NCBI GenBank assembly: GCA_011947345.1
Contig: JAAVTG010000039.1
Location: 248,001-312,000, forward strand
Length of the DNA: 64,000 bases
Source of the DNA: Phytophthora quininea
Lineage: Eukaryota > Oomycota > Peronosporomycetes > Peronosporales > Peronosporaceae
Reading direction: 5' to 3'
Shown one piece after another: positions 1-10,652 of the stretch. The position numbers were made by a program, and so were the translations under genes. A model generated the notes under the pieces. That model was not told where the DNA came from. It saw only the letters and a program-made list of their open reading frames with translations, and did not search any database. The first letter of the stretch is position 1. Each line of letters begins with the position of its first letter.

Positions 1-893
1 CTCGCGGCGCGTCGCCCGCCGTACTCTCTGTCATACGAGTCTCTTATGAGCCGGACGCGATGTGTGCACAATCCCAGGAGCGACAGCGTCGACGACTGCA
101 GGACGATGACAACGGGCGCTGGGATACTGACGTTGCCAGCGAGCGACCGCCGAAAAAAACGCATTTCTTATCGTGAATTTCGCGATAGCGAACCCTAGTC
201 GCGGCTCTGTCGCACGCGTTGAAGTTGCCTGCGTCGAGCTGTATTTTCACTCGAGCCCGCTAAAACAGGCAACAAACGCGTAGCATGGCGCCCTACCAGC
301 CGGTGCTAGACCCTCTTGCGGCGCAAGCAGATCACAGCACTCGCTGTAGACGAAGATGGCATGAGTTTCTTCGAACCACTCTTGTCGACGTTGCAGCGCT
401 GGGATTGGTCCGAATTAATACCCCTCCTGATTGGATAATAATGGATCATATACGACGCCACGATGGCAATGTCCTGATGTTGAAGGTGCTGTCAATGGGG
501 GCTTGCAGCGACAAGACGCGGGGGGCAAGCCTCCCGGCCAGCCATTGCGCGGCCATGACGAGCAGAGCGCGGCGCTCGAGCCTGGGGCCGCGATCCTGGT
601 CGCCGATCTCCGTGGATCGGACGCGCTGCGTTGAACTTCAAACTCGCCTGTCCGTCCGTCACATGCGAGAGTATCTTTCGCCAGGCGCCCGAAACGGATG
701 CTGGCGCATTTGCCAGTGGTCGCGCCGGCGCCGGCGAGTCGCCCCGGCAAGGACTTCCGCCCCAAGCTGCTGCTGCTTCCGGTGCTGTTGCTGCACATTG
801 CGTTGCTGGCGGTGTCTTCTGCAAAGCGTCGGGTCGACAAGCAAATCTGGCGGGAGCTGGAAACCGGAGGCCTGGATACGGCCCGACGCTGCG
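1..893. other. Upstream region, no firmly supported gene
   Basis: Nothing here is convincing as a complete gene. A plus-strand frame beginning with ATG at 698 has good G/C third positions and encodes a short protein with one hydrophobic stretch (LLLLPVLLLHIALLAV), but it runs out of frame into the TIP41-like gene and stops at 1051. It may be a small membrane protein, an upstream ORF, or an exon of a neighbouring gene. The longer frame from 285 is open only because it reads through into the TIP41-like start at 894. Confidence 0.3.
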
Positions 894-2145
894 ATGGCCA
901 CCTCGACGGCTGCGCCGCATGGCGCCTCCGAGTCCACGCGCGACATCCGCAGATGGACCTTTGTCTGCCGCAAGGCACCCGCGATGAGCTCCGAGCAGCG
1001 CGAGCAACTGGCGGCGGAGCTCTGCCTCGCTCCCGCGATCCCTCTGCCTGAAGTGGTGTTCGCCGACAGCACGCTCCATGTGGACTTCGCTGCACGCGGG
1101 GTGGCGATTCACTTTGACGCCAAGGAGGCGCTGCATACGTGGATGGCGGATCACGCTGAGGACACGTGAGTAGGCTTGAATTGCTACCGTGTATTGAGCT
1201 TTTGTTGCCGTTGAGGAATATATGAATCCGAAGACTAACATAACGTTGTTTGACGTATTCCAGAGAGCATTGGCAACCTTCGTCATTTGACTTTAAGTAC
1301 AGGTAAGTCTTGCAAAGCAATACATGGCAGAGCTCGCGGCTGATTGGACTTTGATTGGGGCTAGCACGAGTTATAAAGGCTCCGTCACGCAAGAGGTAAA
1401 ACGCCATCTTAAACGGTTTTGCTACGAGCTATGTGTGTTTAATATGTTACATTTTTGCAGGGGCAAACAGTGACAATTGATCAAACAACAGAGAAGCTTC
1501 CTCTCGACAAGCTCCAACAACAGGTTTCCATTTTGTTCTACGACCGTGTCCTCCTTTTTGAAGGTAATGGCAGAGATATTCTTCTCTGCGCTACGTTAGA
1601 TCGTGCTAGCGCTAATGCTGCAATTTCACAGACGATATCCGAGACCTCGGCGAGATCTACGTCGAAGTGCGAGTGGTAAGTGCGGATGAGGTGAAGACTC
1701 AGTAAGACTTACTACAATGGACGATCCTGCTAACAGACTCTGTTGACAACTATGTTTTGCAGCGAGCAATGGAGTTTGGGTTTCTCTTATTGTGCAGATA
1801 CTACTGCCGGGTCGATGGGAAGGTAGTAATACCTCCAACTTCTTTATGACATAACGTTCACGTTTCTCATCGATGGTGTTCGCGTATTCAGGACTTGAAG
1901 CTCGTGGATACTCGCTATTACCATGAATTCGGCGATGACTTCGTTTGGAGAGACTCAGAGGTTCGCGAAGCAAGCATTTCAGACTTGAAGCAGGTATCGT
2001 TGGAGCTTCCAGGCTGAGTGCTGTTCTTGGCTAATGCAATTTTTTTCTGCAGACCCTCAGCACACAGTACCCAGACCAACAAAACTCCCCATCGAGCTGT
2101 CAGGCGATGTGGTGTATTGCATGTTGCAGCCAACTTCATCAGTAA
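894..2145 (+). CDS. TIP41/TIPRL-like regulator of PP2A-type phosphatases
   Basis: Members of this family bind catalytic subunits of PP2A-type phosphatases and act in TOR signalling. Seven exons are readable: 894-1165, 1264-1302, 1461-1563, 1632-1675, 1763-1822, 1892-1993 and 2053-2145. Family landmarks appear in order: IRRWTF near the N-terminus, PLPEVVFADSTLHVDF, VSILFYDRVLLFEDD, GEIYVEVRVRAMEFGFLLL, CRYYCRVDGK, DTRYYHEFG and VWRDSEVREASI. These match the TIPRL core blocks (LPEM.FG, LFEDEL, LLRFFLRVDG, TR.YHE). The start at 894 gives a short Ala/Ser leader before the conserved Trp, in the same frame as the core. The exon 2 to exon 3 junction with canonical sites is one base out of frame, like many genes in this window. 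The C-terminal exon is short and divergent. Confidence 0.85.
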
Positions 2146-2330
2146 CGGAGAAGATTCGTCTTGCTCCGAGCTCGTCTACGAGCTCTTGATAACAGCAAGA
2201 TGTGCGCCTGCACTCGTAATCAAATGCTTCATAGCCAATAGAAACTTGCACGCGGAACACCTGGGACTTGTCCAGAACCAACGCGTACAAAGGTTGCCAT
2301 TCGCAAATTCTCCACAAATTCCACTTAACC

Positions 2331-3224
2331 ATGAGCAGTGACGACGACGAAGTTTATCATCATCCAGTGGTTGCTGTCTCCCATGGCCCAGGGCCGCTGT
2401 GGCTGCTCAAGCACGGCGTGGAGAACCGCAGCAGCAAACCCGCACGTAATGTCGCCTCCATCTTCAAGAAGCTCTACCCCGGCGGAGCTCACAAGCCCAA
2501 GCGGATCCTCTTGGTGTCGGCTCACTGGGAGACGTACCGTATCGGCTTCGAGATCTCCAAGTCGCCTGTCCCTGGCATGCTGTACGACTACGAAGGGTTT
2601 CCTGCCGAAGCATACAAGGTCGTGTACCCTGCAAAGGGCGACAGCGACTTTGCTAACGAAGTGAGCACACTGTTGTCCAGGAGCAAGATCAAGGCGACGC
2701 AAGTATTGCGCGCATTCGACCATGCAACCTTCGTGCCGATGATGTTGCTTCGCCGCCAAGCCGATATCCCCGTAGTTACTCTTTCGATCAACTGGAAGCT
2801 GAATGCGCGCTCCCACTTTGAGCTGGGGAGAGCACTGGCACCGCTGCGAGACCAAGACACGCTGATTATTTGTTCGGGACAGGCCACGCACGGTCTTCGA
2901 GGTGATGGAGATGCCATTCCGCAGTCTGGACTTGACTTCCAGCAGTGGCTGGACGATACGTTGACACGGGGCGAGATCGAGCTGACGTATGCGCAGAGGA
3001 AGGAGAAATTGTTAGGCTGGGAAGCTGCTCCCGGAGCGCAGGAGGCACATCCAAGAGCGGACCACTTTATGCCGTTCTTGGTGGCAGCCGGAGCAGGCAT
3101 GGAGAAGAAGAATCCAGAGGCAGTCAAGCTGTACGGCGGGTGGGGAGTCGAGAACCACCTCTCGTACGCTTCGTACGCATGGGGCGCTCCGCAAGCCAGC
3201 AGCGAAGTGAGCGGACGCAGATAA
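2331..3224 (+). CDS. DODA/LigB-type extradiol ring-opening dioxygenase, copy A
   Basis: This intronless 297-residue protein belongs to the class III extradiol dioxygenases (LigB superfamily, 4,5-DOPA dioxygenase-like). Those enzymes open catecholic rings using a metal held by His residues. Visible motifs are VSHGPGPLWLL near residue 19, VSAHWE near 61, YDYEGFPAEAYKVVYPAKGD, FDHATFVPMMLLRRQADIPV, SGQATHGL, and HPRADHFMPF near the C-terminus, covering the expected metal and catalytic His positions. The start at 2331 is chosen because the protein begins a few residues before the SHG motif, as in the other copies. It is the outlying member of a family whose other four copies lie at 14.4-19.1 kb. 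It differs from them in carrying FDHA rather than FDHG and in its acidic N-terminus. The physiological substrate is unknown. Confidence 0.85.
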   Translation: MSSDDDEVYHHPVVAVSHGPGPLWLLKHGVENRSSKPARNVASIFKKLYPGGAHKPKRILLVSAHWETYRIGFEISKSPVPGMLYDYEGFPAEAYKVVYPAKGDSDFANEVSTLLSRSKIKATQVLRAFDHATFVPMMLLRRQADIPVVTLSINWKLNARSHFELGRALAPLRDQDTLIICSGQATHGLRGDGDAIPQSGLDFQQWLDDTLTRGEIELTYAQRKEKLLGWEAAPGAQEAHPRADHFMPFLVAAGAGMEKKNPEAVKLYGGWGVENHLSYASYAWGAPQASSEVSGRR

Positions 3225-3443
3225 GCTTCAATACTTGTGGCGGAAGCCTTGGAAAGATTGTTCACAATATATACCCTATCATATAGACTTATTAGATATT
3301 GAGTTTACTGTAGAATTTAACATAACTTTATCGATACCCTTGCAAAACCGTTTAGATCAGGTCCGTACCCAACCCATTGCCATTCCGAGCGAAAGGGCCA
3401 ACCGGCCGAGAAGAGCAGTCGCGAACTGGACGAGGGGAAGATC

Positions 3444-4337
3444 ATGGTGCTATCTCGAGGCGTGCTGTTGCTGTGCGCGGCGGCGGCGGTAGTGCTGTCA
3501 GGTGTGCCGGGGAGGGTGTCGGCGCAGAGCTCGTGGGGCTGCAGGATCTCCACCACCGACAGCTGAGCGAGGAAGCTGTCAAGGTGCACGTCAAGCTGCT
3601 CCCCAAGGCGCCACCAGCTCAGCCGGAAGAGCAACCGGCGGCTAAGAAGGCCAAGCACAAGCACCACAAGCACCACAAGCACAAAAAGCACTCGACCAAG
3701 AAGGAAGTCGCTAAGGACGGCGAAGTCGTGCGCAACTACGACCACGGCACGGTCCACATCGACTCGACGGGCTACAAAAAGATCAAGAAACAGCTCGATG
3801 CGAACACCAACAACCACCACAAGAAGGACAAGAAGCAGGAGACTGAAGAGAAGACAAACCCGGACGAGAAAGTGGTGAAATACGAGCACGGGAGCGTCAA
3901 GATCACGGGAAAGAAAGCGACCGTGACCACCAGTGACGACAAGAAGGAAAAGGCTAAGGAGGCGGCGGCCAAGGAGAAAGAGGCCGCCAACACGGCCAAC
4001 GACGTCACGGAGCTGGTGACCAAGCTCAGCAGCACGACCACCAAAAAAATCGATCCTCGACACGTACGGCCCCGTGGTGATGATCTGCGGGATCATTGGC
4101 GGCATGGCCGCGATCGTGGGAGTCATTGGCCTTGTGGTCACCCAGACTCGACGTCAGCAAGAAGACAACCTGGACTCGGTCCTCGGATCTGACGTGGATG
4201 TGGATGTTGAAGCCAATGTGACTTCGGCTGAAGCGGAAGACTCGGACGATGACGGCAAGGATCACCTGAGCGACTCGGACGACCAGGACGAGGAGGAAGG
4301 TCCGTTCGCCAACGGCAACGCCCATGAAGCGGTCTAA
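3444..4337 (+). CDS. Lys/His-rich type I membrane protein with acidic tail
   Basis: I do not recognise a family. An ATG at 3444 opens a clear signal peptide (MVLSRGVLLLCAAAAVVLSG, then VPGRVSAQ). The middle is Lys/His-rich with low complexity, including KHKHHKHHKHKK and two similar blocks VVRNYDHGTVHI and VVKYEHGSVKI. A transmembrane segment follows (VVMICGIIGGMAAIVGVIGL), then TQTRRQQ and a strongly acidic tail ending at 4337. Reading it whole needs two frame corrections: one between about 3510 and 3560 after the signal peptide, and one at the A7 run 4043-4049, where six A restore the frame exactly (KKSILDTYGPVVMICG). The layout of signal peptide, basic lumenal region, one membrane span and short tail resembles the unrelated-looking gene at 6166-6837. 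Confidence 0.6.
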
Positions 4338-4887
4338 GCTATGACGACTAGCGGCCGAGTTTGCCAACTTCATTGCCAAGTGCGTAGTGGTGCATGCTGA
4401 CGTCCGAGCTTTTGCTCCACACCAGCCATTTATTCTTTGAAAAAGTACTTGCTGTTCTCGTCTCGGGTGCCGCCGTTCCGTCAGTGTTAGCAGCACCTTC
4501 GCGTATCGCCAGCCCGCTATGAATATGCCGTCCCATGACGGTACCGCGGACAACTTTCTCGTTTGGCTGTCGACGAGGATTCTTCCTGGCTCTGCAGTGC
4601 TTTCTTCTTGTGGTTTTGCTGACCAAGTGCAGTGTCCTTGCATTGCATGCCGCATCCACTGTCATTGCGATGCCGAATCTACTGGCAGTTCGTGCTGCTC
4701 TGACACAAAAGGTTGAAACACCACAAGCTAATAATACCTGTCACATGTAATATTATTTTCGGGGCTAACTCGCCAGTTCCATCATCGCGTGCGTCGCCGC
4801 TACGTCGTCCCTCTTCCGCTTCCGGCAGCGCTCGGCTCGGCTGCGATAGTTTAAAATTGGTCGCAGTTTGCAGCAGGAGCAGCAGGA
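4338..4887. other. Intergenic region with a possible 71-residue secreted peptide
   Basis: An ATG at 4535 on the plus strand opens a 71-codon frame to 4750. It starts with basic residues followed by a long hydrophobic stretch (FFLALQCFLLVVLLTKCSVLAL), which could be a signal peptide or anchor, then about 30 residues without a motif. There is no RXLR or other effector motif. It may simply be spacer between the membrane protein and the NIPA-like gene. I see nothing else here. Confidence 0.3.
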
Positions 4888-6064
4888 ATGGCGTCGCATC
4901 TCTGGGTCATCGGCGTCTCGCTCTCGCTGACCGCCACGCTCTTCGGCACGCTGGGCAAGGTGCTGCTCAAACTGGCGCACACGTCAGCGCAGGCGGTCTC
5001 GGTCAAGCTAGCGGCTACAGTATGTGTGTTCCTGCTCAACCCCGTATTTGACGCCATGAGCTACGCGTACGCTGCACAGGTACGGAGATTAATGGGGCGG
5101 TGCGAAGTCCTACGTGGCATGCTCACAGACGTTCGTGTTGTCGTGCAGTCCATCTTGGCGCCCATGGCAGGCTTTAGCGTCGTCTGGAACATCGTCTTGT
5201 CGCCCTATTTACTCAGCGAGAAGGTGTCGACGCACGACCTGCGAGGCTCGGCCGTTATCTTGGTCGGGTGCATGCTAGTCGGCATCTCCGGCAGCCACGA
5301 CACCCCGACGCACCACAGCGCCGAGCTGTTTGCACTTTTCCAGAGCCGCATCTTCATCGAATATGCTGTATTTGCAGTGTGTGCAGCAATAGTGGTGCGT
5401 GGTTTGCAATGCGCTGATAGTCATCGTCGTGCGCTAAACGTTTGATTTTCTTTGGTAATGAAGCTTGTTTGGATGATCTGCAACAACGACAAGAAGAGCG
5501 GTTGGAGGCGATTCGCATTCGGTGCTTTGTCCGGTCTTATTGGAGGCAACCTCTTTTTCCTCAAGGTGCGCTCCACTCCCTGGCTCCAACATCTTGCTTG
5601 CCAGTTTTGCTTACAAAAATGCGTTTGTTTTCGTTGTAGGCATCAGTGGAGCTCCTTGCCGAAGGCGGCGCGATCTGGTCAAATCCAGAGACCTACGTCA
5701 TTTTGTGGCCGCCTTGTCGTCTGCCGGTGGTGGCATCTACGTGCTCGACCTCGGCCTGCGAGAATACGATGCACTGTACCTCGTCGCGATCTACCAGGCG
5801 TTCCTCATCCTCATCGGCTCGGTGTCTGGCGTCATCTTCTTCCACGAGATTTCAGGCATGAATACGTGGTGGCAATTGGTTGTGTACCCGCTCAGTATCG
5901 CGACAACCATCGGAGGCATCGTCGTCCTGTCCGAGAAGCACACGGAGCACTTCGACCCGTCCTTAAAAGACGCTTCGATCAACGGGATCAAGCGGGACGA
6001 GATCTCTCCGCTGATCATCTCCCAGAACGGCGTCAGCAAACACGGCTCCATAGAGGTTGTTTAG
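4888..6064 (+). CDS. NIPA/DMT-like multispan membrane transporter
   Basis: Four exons are readable: 4888-5079, 5149-5394, 5464-5565 and 5640-6064. The protein is strongly hydrophobic with about eight to nine spans. Features typical of the NIPA-like (putative Mg2+ transporter) branch of the DMT superfamily include LFGTLGKVLLKLAH, a FLLNPVFDAMSYAYAAQ segment, then SILAPMAGFSVVWNIVLSPY and LSEKVSTHDLRGSAVILVG, followed by YDALYLVAIYQAFLILIG and GVIFFHEISGMNTWWQL. The C-terminus is short and cytosolic-looking (KRDEISPLIISQNG). In exon 4 the frame shifts by one base near 5695-5715 (ETYVILW to FVAALSSAGGG), so one base is probably missing or extra. Transport specificity cannot be told from sequence. 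Confidence 0.65.
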
Positions 6065-6165
6065 TTACCAACTACGTAGTAAGAATAATCTCGTGACAGC
6101 CATATAGAAACTTGGTTTGTCGACCTTCTCACGCAAAATGCATTTAAACTCAAGTCATCTGCACG

Positions 6166-6837
6166 TCACCTAGCTATGTAGTATACCATCAGCAGCAGCA
6201 AAAGCTCAGTTACAGCACGTGGCCTTGGCGTCCGGGTCGGGAAGTACATGCCTGCGGCCTTGAGCTTTCGGTTGATGAAGCACATGGCGCCGACAATCAC
6301 AGCCACGATCGTCAAGACGAAGCCCACGATCGTCTGCAGGGTCTGCTGGTACTCCTCCTCCTTCTTCTGAGCCGCCGCAGCTTCACGCTGAGCACGCGTC
6401 TGCTTCTTGCTGCGTTTGTGTTTGCGTTTCTTCTTGGGCGCCTTGTCGCTGCTCTTCTCCTGCGTCTCGCCCTTCTCCTCCTCGTCCAGACGCTTCAGGT
6501 ACCGCTGGATGCGCATGGCCACCTCGTTCCGGCAGCGCTCCGACACTTGCGTCGGATCCGCCGGGTTCTCTTGCACCTGCTTGAAGCACTTGGCCGTGAG
6601 TTTGGAGAAGATCTTCTCGACAGCGTCAGGGGTCAGGCGCGGGTCGATCTCGTGCGCTGGCACAGCGTCAGGCTGCTCTGGCTCGGACTGCGTCTCCAGC
6701 GTGTCCGCGTCCTCCTCGACCAGCAGATCGCTGTCCACGTCGACCGCCACCTCTTCTGGGGCTTCATCAGCGATGCCGACAGCGGCTAGCACAGCTAGTG
6801 CCACCAGCAGAAGAGTCAGAAAGCGTCGCATTGCCAT
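6166..6837 (-). CDS. Type I membrane protein with basic juxtamembrane region
   Basis: I do not recognise a family. The start at 6837 (MAMRRFLTLLLVALAVLAAV) gives a good signal peptide cleaved near GIADEAP; the frame is open further upstream but without a signal. The lumenal part is acidic (VDVDSDLLVEEDADTLE), then contains a folded-looking segment with two Cys (LTAKCFKQVQENP and SERCRNEVAMRIQRYLKRL). A very basic stretch follows (KAPKKKRKHKRSKKQTR), a predicted coiled helix, and a transmembrane span (TIVGFVLTIVAVIVGAMCFI). The tail ends in MVYYIAR. It has one exon and no frame problem. It lies tail to tail with the NIPA-like gene about 100 bp away, and head to head with the Vti1-like gene about 200 bp away. 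Confidence 0.65.
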   Translation of the reverse strand: MAMRRFLTLLLVALAVLAAVGIADEAPEEVAVDVDSDLLVEEDADTLETQSEPEQPDAVPAHEIDPRLTPDAVEKIFSKLTAKCFKQVQENPADPTQVSERCRNEVAMRIQRYLKRLDEEEKGETQEKSSDKAPKKKRKHKRSKKQTRAQREAAAAQKKEEEYQQTLQTIVGFVLTIVAVIVGAMCFINRKLKAAGMYFPTRTPRPRAVTELLLLLMVYYIAR

Positions 6838-7033
6838 CGGATACGCTTCGGACGGCAACTTGCAGAGTGAGCGCCACGTATCGGATCTGGTGACGAAATT
6901 TACCGATATACCCATAGAGTACTCACATTTTGGTACATGGCTAAAAACAGCGGAGCTTGATTTTCAGGCTAATTTCAGCGGAGAAAGTGGCCGAGCGCAG
7001 TGAGAGAAAGAGAGAGACCTCCCTGGCAGCAGC

Positions 7034-7980
7034 ATGACGACCATCTTCGACGGCTACGATGAGGAGTACCGCACGCTGACCAGCGACATCTCCAAGAAGC
7101 TGAGCGAGATCGCGTCGTATGAGGACGAGAAAGGTGCGGGACAAGGTCCCTATTCTAGTGGAGGTTCACTGAACTAACCGTTGTGTATATTTATTGTCGC
7201 TACAGAGAAGAAGAAGACCAGCATCGTGCATGTAGGAGATCTCCTAACGCAAGCTCAGCAGCTGGTAGGGAACTGCACTACATTTTGCAGCGTCGGGAGG
7301 CCTGAGCTAACGACCGACGTTTTGATGTTGTTGCAGATTCAGCAGATGGAGCTGGAGGTCAGGAGTCTGGACGCGGCCACGCGCCGAGAGCTGTCCAAGA
7401 AAGTGGACCAGTACAAGAAGAGCCTGGCGTCCTTGACTGCAGACCACAAGAAGATCCGTGAGAAGGAGGAACGCGAAGGGCTTTTGGAGGCCGCGATGGC
7501 AACGGGTCAACAGAGCACCGCGACCGCATGACAGCAGCCACCAACAAGTACGTCGCATTGAATCGTGTTCACGATAGTTCTGTGATTAATTAATTGTGGT
7601 GGTTGCTTTCGTCGAACAGAATGAAAGGAACGACCGACAAGCTCGCGGCCGCACGAAAAGAGATCGCAGACACCGAGGAAGTTGGTAAGTCCTGCGCTTC
7701 GATGCCACTTTCTTTTAGTAAACGTCTAATGTGCATTTGCTCTGTTTGAATCATTTTAGCACTTGCCATCGGTGAGGAGTTAGGCAGGAACCGCGAAAAG
7801 ATCCAGGCAACCCACGCCAAGGTGAAAGGAGTGAATGATATGGCACGCCGCGGAGGAAACATCGTTGGCCGAATGTCTGCGCGTGACAAGCGTCAACGCT
7901 TGGCGCTGTCTATCGCAGCGGGCTTCATCATCCTCGCCATTGTGCTGCTGATTTACTTTGGCATTTTCAAGAAGAAGTAG
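7034..7980 (+). CDS. Vti1-like Qb-SNARE
   Basis: Vti1-family Qb-SNAREs act in fusion between Golgi, endosome and vacuole. Five exons are readable: 7034-7133, 7206-7264, 7337-7547, 7620-7684 and 7760-7980. The N-terminus looks like the Vti1 three-helix domain (FDGYDEEYRTLTSDISKKL, SLDAATRRELSKKVDQYKKS). The SNARE helix runs from about MTAATNKMKGTTDKLAAARK through ADTEEVALAIGEELGRNREK to VNDMARRGGNIVGRMSARDK, followed by the C-terminal anchor LALSIAAGFIILAIVLLIYF and a KKK end. In exon 3 one base appears to be missing near the CTTTTGGAGG run around 7485. Adding one gives GGRDGNGSTEHRDRMTAATN and matches the phase of exon 4, whereas the raw frame stops at 7531. Confidence 0.8.
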
Positions 7981-8083
7981 ATTCAGAACCAGGTTCTGTA
8001 AGCTGGTAACTAACTACCTTTGTTTACATTTATTCACGATCGAACACGGCCATCGTACAATCCCTGCGTTTGTCGCGACGATC

Positions 8084-9017
8084 TTAGACGGCAAAGCGTT
8101 CGTTAGCCGGTTGCTTGGCACTGGCACTTTGATTCTCGCCCGCAGCATCCGCCGGTCGAAGCGACTGCTTTTCTGGGGCCCTTTTCGGCGATTTATTCCG
8201 TTGCACATGACCGCCCTTTGTGATTAGGATCGGCGCATAGCCATTTTGCAGACGCTTGCGGTGATGCAGCACTAACCCAAGACAAAACAGCCCCGATACG
8301 GAGGCTGCAAACACCGCAGCGACTGGTCGTGACGGACTCTCCTGGGAATCCGACTCGGATGGAAGGTCGGGTGCATCAAAAATGCCAACGGCAACCTTAC
8401 TGCCGTAAAACTTGCCGCTGTTGTACTCTTCAACAATTTGCGAGCGCTCTTCCTCTTCAATCCAAAGCAACACAGCATCAGTAGTTGTATCGGCTAGGAT
8501 GAAATGACGTTGGGCACAGTACCTGACAATGAATGACGTTGATAACCTTCTAGCTTCCAATCAAGCGAAGATTCCTGTGTGAGTAGGATGCTGTAAAACT
8601 CCACCTTAGGCATATCGAACTTGCATCTTCCAACAGACACAGTCACGCTGCATTAGCTGGAGTCTCTCTGAGTACCATCAATATATAGCACATACTCCTC
8701 CTTTTCCGTCGTCGACTCTCGTACGCACTCTGTAAGCGGCGCCAGTTGCACCAGCATGGCAATCTTGGTGCTGTTTGTATCCATCGTCTTGGACTCGCTG
8801 GCAGAGATGATGCTCACGGGATTGAGCGAGTCCTCTCCATAGTTGTCGAGCTTCTGGTTGAGCTTGTACACGCCCTCCTGGCACGTCTGCAGCAGCTCCT
8901 CGCACGACGAGCGACCCGCCAGCGACGACATCTCCAGTCCCAGGCATTCGTTAAAGTCTGCACGAGCTTCTGTCGCACAGCAAGCGGCTATAGCTATCGC
9001 CAGCAGAGCCCTCATCT
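8084..9017 (-). pseudogene. Secretory-pathway single-pass protein gene, interrupted
   Basis: The family is not recognised. An ATG at 9017 gives a signal peptide (MRALLAIAIAACCATEARA) followed by a Cys-containing domain (FNECLGLEMSSLAGRSSCEE). The frame meets TAA at 8653, yet the same frame continues beyond it with protein-like sequence (VTVSVGRCKFDMPKVEFYSI, LDWKLEGYQRHSLS). After a one-base shift near 8525-8535 it continues as RYCAQRHFILADTTTDAVLL, then a transmembrane span (AAVFAASVSGLFCLGLVLHH) and a basic tail ending at 8084. No GT-AG intron I could find removes the TAA in frame. This is either one type I membrane protein with a nonsense codon and a frameshift, or two closely spaced genes. 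A sequencing error is also possible. Confidence 0.5.
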
Positions 9018-9100
9018 TGGCGGATCTTTGGCAAGTGACGCCAAAGGTCGTATACCCTACAGTATACAAACTTCAAATTGTTTGAATTTCAGCGAATCAA

Positions 9101-10652
9101 ATGGAGGTATCGACGTCACCAACAATTGTTCGAGCCAAAATGCTGTGCAAGGATGGCGACGTGCTCGTCATGGGCATCGAGGGCAGCGCCAACAAGCTGG
9201 GCGTAGGCATCATCCGCTACCGAGCCGACGGCGAGACGGAGATCCTGGCCAACCCACGCAAGACCTACATCACGCCGCCAGGCCAGGGTTTCCTGCCGCG
9301 CGAGACTGCCTGGCATCACCAGAACCACGTGGTCGGCGTCGTCCGCGCGTGTCTGGCGGAGGCCAAGGTCTCTCCAAAGCAACTGGACTGCATCTGCTAC
9401 ACCAAGGGTCCAGGGATGGGTGGACCGCTGCGCTCCGCCGCTGTCTGCGCGCGTATGCTGTCGCTGCTCTGGAATAAGCCGCTGGTCGGCGTCAACCACT
9501 GTGTGGGCCGTACGTTGACATTTGCAATGATTTATATTCTTTCGGAGATGGATATTAATGCAGTTGGTGCTCGATGTAGACATTGAGATGGGAAGGACGG
9601 TGACCAAAGCGACCAACCCCGTCGTACTGTACGTCAGCGGCGGAAACACCCAAGTCATTGCCTACTCAATGCAGTGGTAAGCTAAGTTTGTCGATGTTTG
9701 ATGGCGTGTGAAATTTGCTGATGAGCCGATGTGTTTAGCTACCATATTTTCGGGGAGACAATTGATATCGCCGTCGGGAACTGTCTGATCGCTTCGCTCG
9801 AGTATTGGAGTTGTCGAACGACCCCAGTCCGGGGTACAACATCGAAGTATTGGCACGAGAGTATGTGACCTGGTGTTTGGTGATTTGAGGAGGAGTGGCT
9901 CATGGATGGATCTTTTGTTACTGTCCAGAGGCAAGAAGTTCATTGAACTGCCGTACATTGTGAAGGGCATGGACGTATCTTTTTCAGGTATCTCGACGTA
10001 TATCGAGAAGGAGGCGAAGTACGTGTCTTTCCTCTTTTGACGCTCCGATCATCTTTTAACTACATTTCCTGGATTTATAGGGACAAAATCAAGTCTGGAG
10101 AGTGCACCAAGGCCGACTTGTGTTACTCGCTGCAGGAGACGATCTTTGCCATGCTGGTGCGTTGCTGAATATCTATCGATCTTCCAACTTGACGTGGCTA
10201 ACTTGGTGACCGTGTTGTACTTCAGGTGGAAATTACGGAGCGTGCTATGGCTCATTGCGGTCAATCTGAAGTGCTCATCGTCGGCGGCGTTGGATGTGCG
10301 TACTGTGCTACACCCACCATCCATATCTGATTGCCTCCTTTGATGACAAATTGTGATGCTATGACAGGTAATTTACGTCTCCAAGAAATGATGGGTATCA
10401 TGGCGAAGGAGCGTAATGGCCGAGTGTGCGCAATGGATCAGCGCTATTGCATCGATAACGGCGCGATGATTGCACAGGCTGGCGTTCTCCAATTCCAATA
10501 TGGAAAAGAGACGCCTCTGAAGGAGGCTACATGCACTCAGAGGTATGCTTACACAATGGAATCCTCATCCTGTGTTCCTAATGGCTAATTGGTAAAAATT
10601 TCTGCGTAGGTTCCGCACGGACGAAGTTCCAGTGATTTGGCGGTCCGACTAG
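9101..10652 (+). CDS. Kae1/OSGEP, tRNA t6A37 threonylcarbamoyltransferase subunit
   Basis: Kae1 is the catalytic subunit of the KEOPS complex, which makes N6-threonylcarbamoyladenosine at tRNA position 37. Eight exons are readable: 9101-9509, 9580-9676, 9739-9860, 9929-10018, 10081-10156, 10226-10295, 10368-10542 and 10610-10652. ASKHA-fold landmarks are present: [46 protein letters not shown], the metal-binding HCVGHIEMGR across the first intron, [50 protein letters not shown] and [16 protein letters not shown]. The C-terminus [12 protein letters not shown] is typical. There is no organellar presequence, so this fits the cytosolic Kae1 rather than the mitochondrial Qri7 form. In exon 3 one base is missing near 9787; adding one gives [16 protein letters not shown] downstream ATG at 9140 is an alternative start. 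Confidence 0.9.

Noticed and set aside
285..1169. A 294-codon plus-strand frame
   Set aside because: Only its end (from 894) matches TIP41. The upstream part has poor codon character and is open by chance.
3317..4141. Minus-strand frame rich in Leu, Val and Phe opposite the Lys-rich gene
   Set aside because: It is the complement of AAG-rich codons, giving artificial Leu/Phe/Val runs; the plus strand has a signal peptide and a membrane span.
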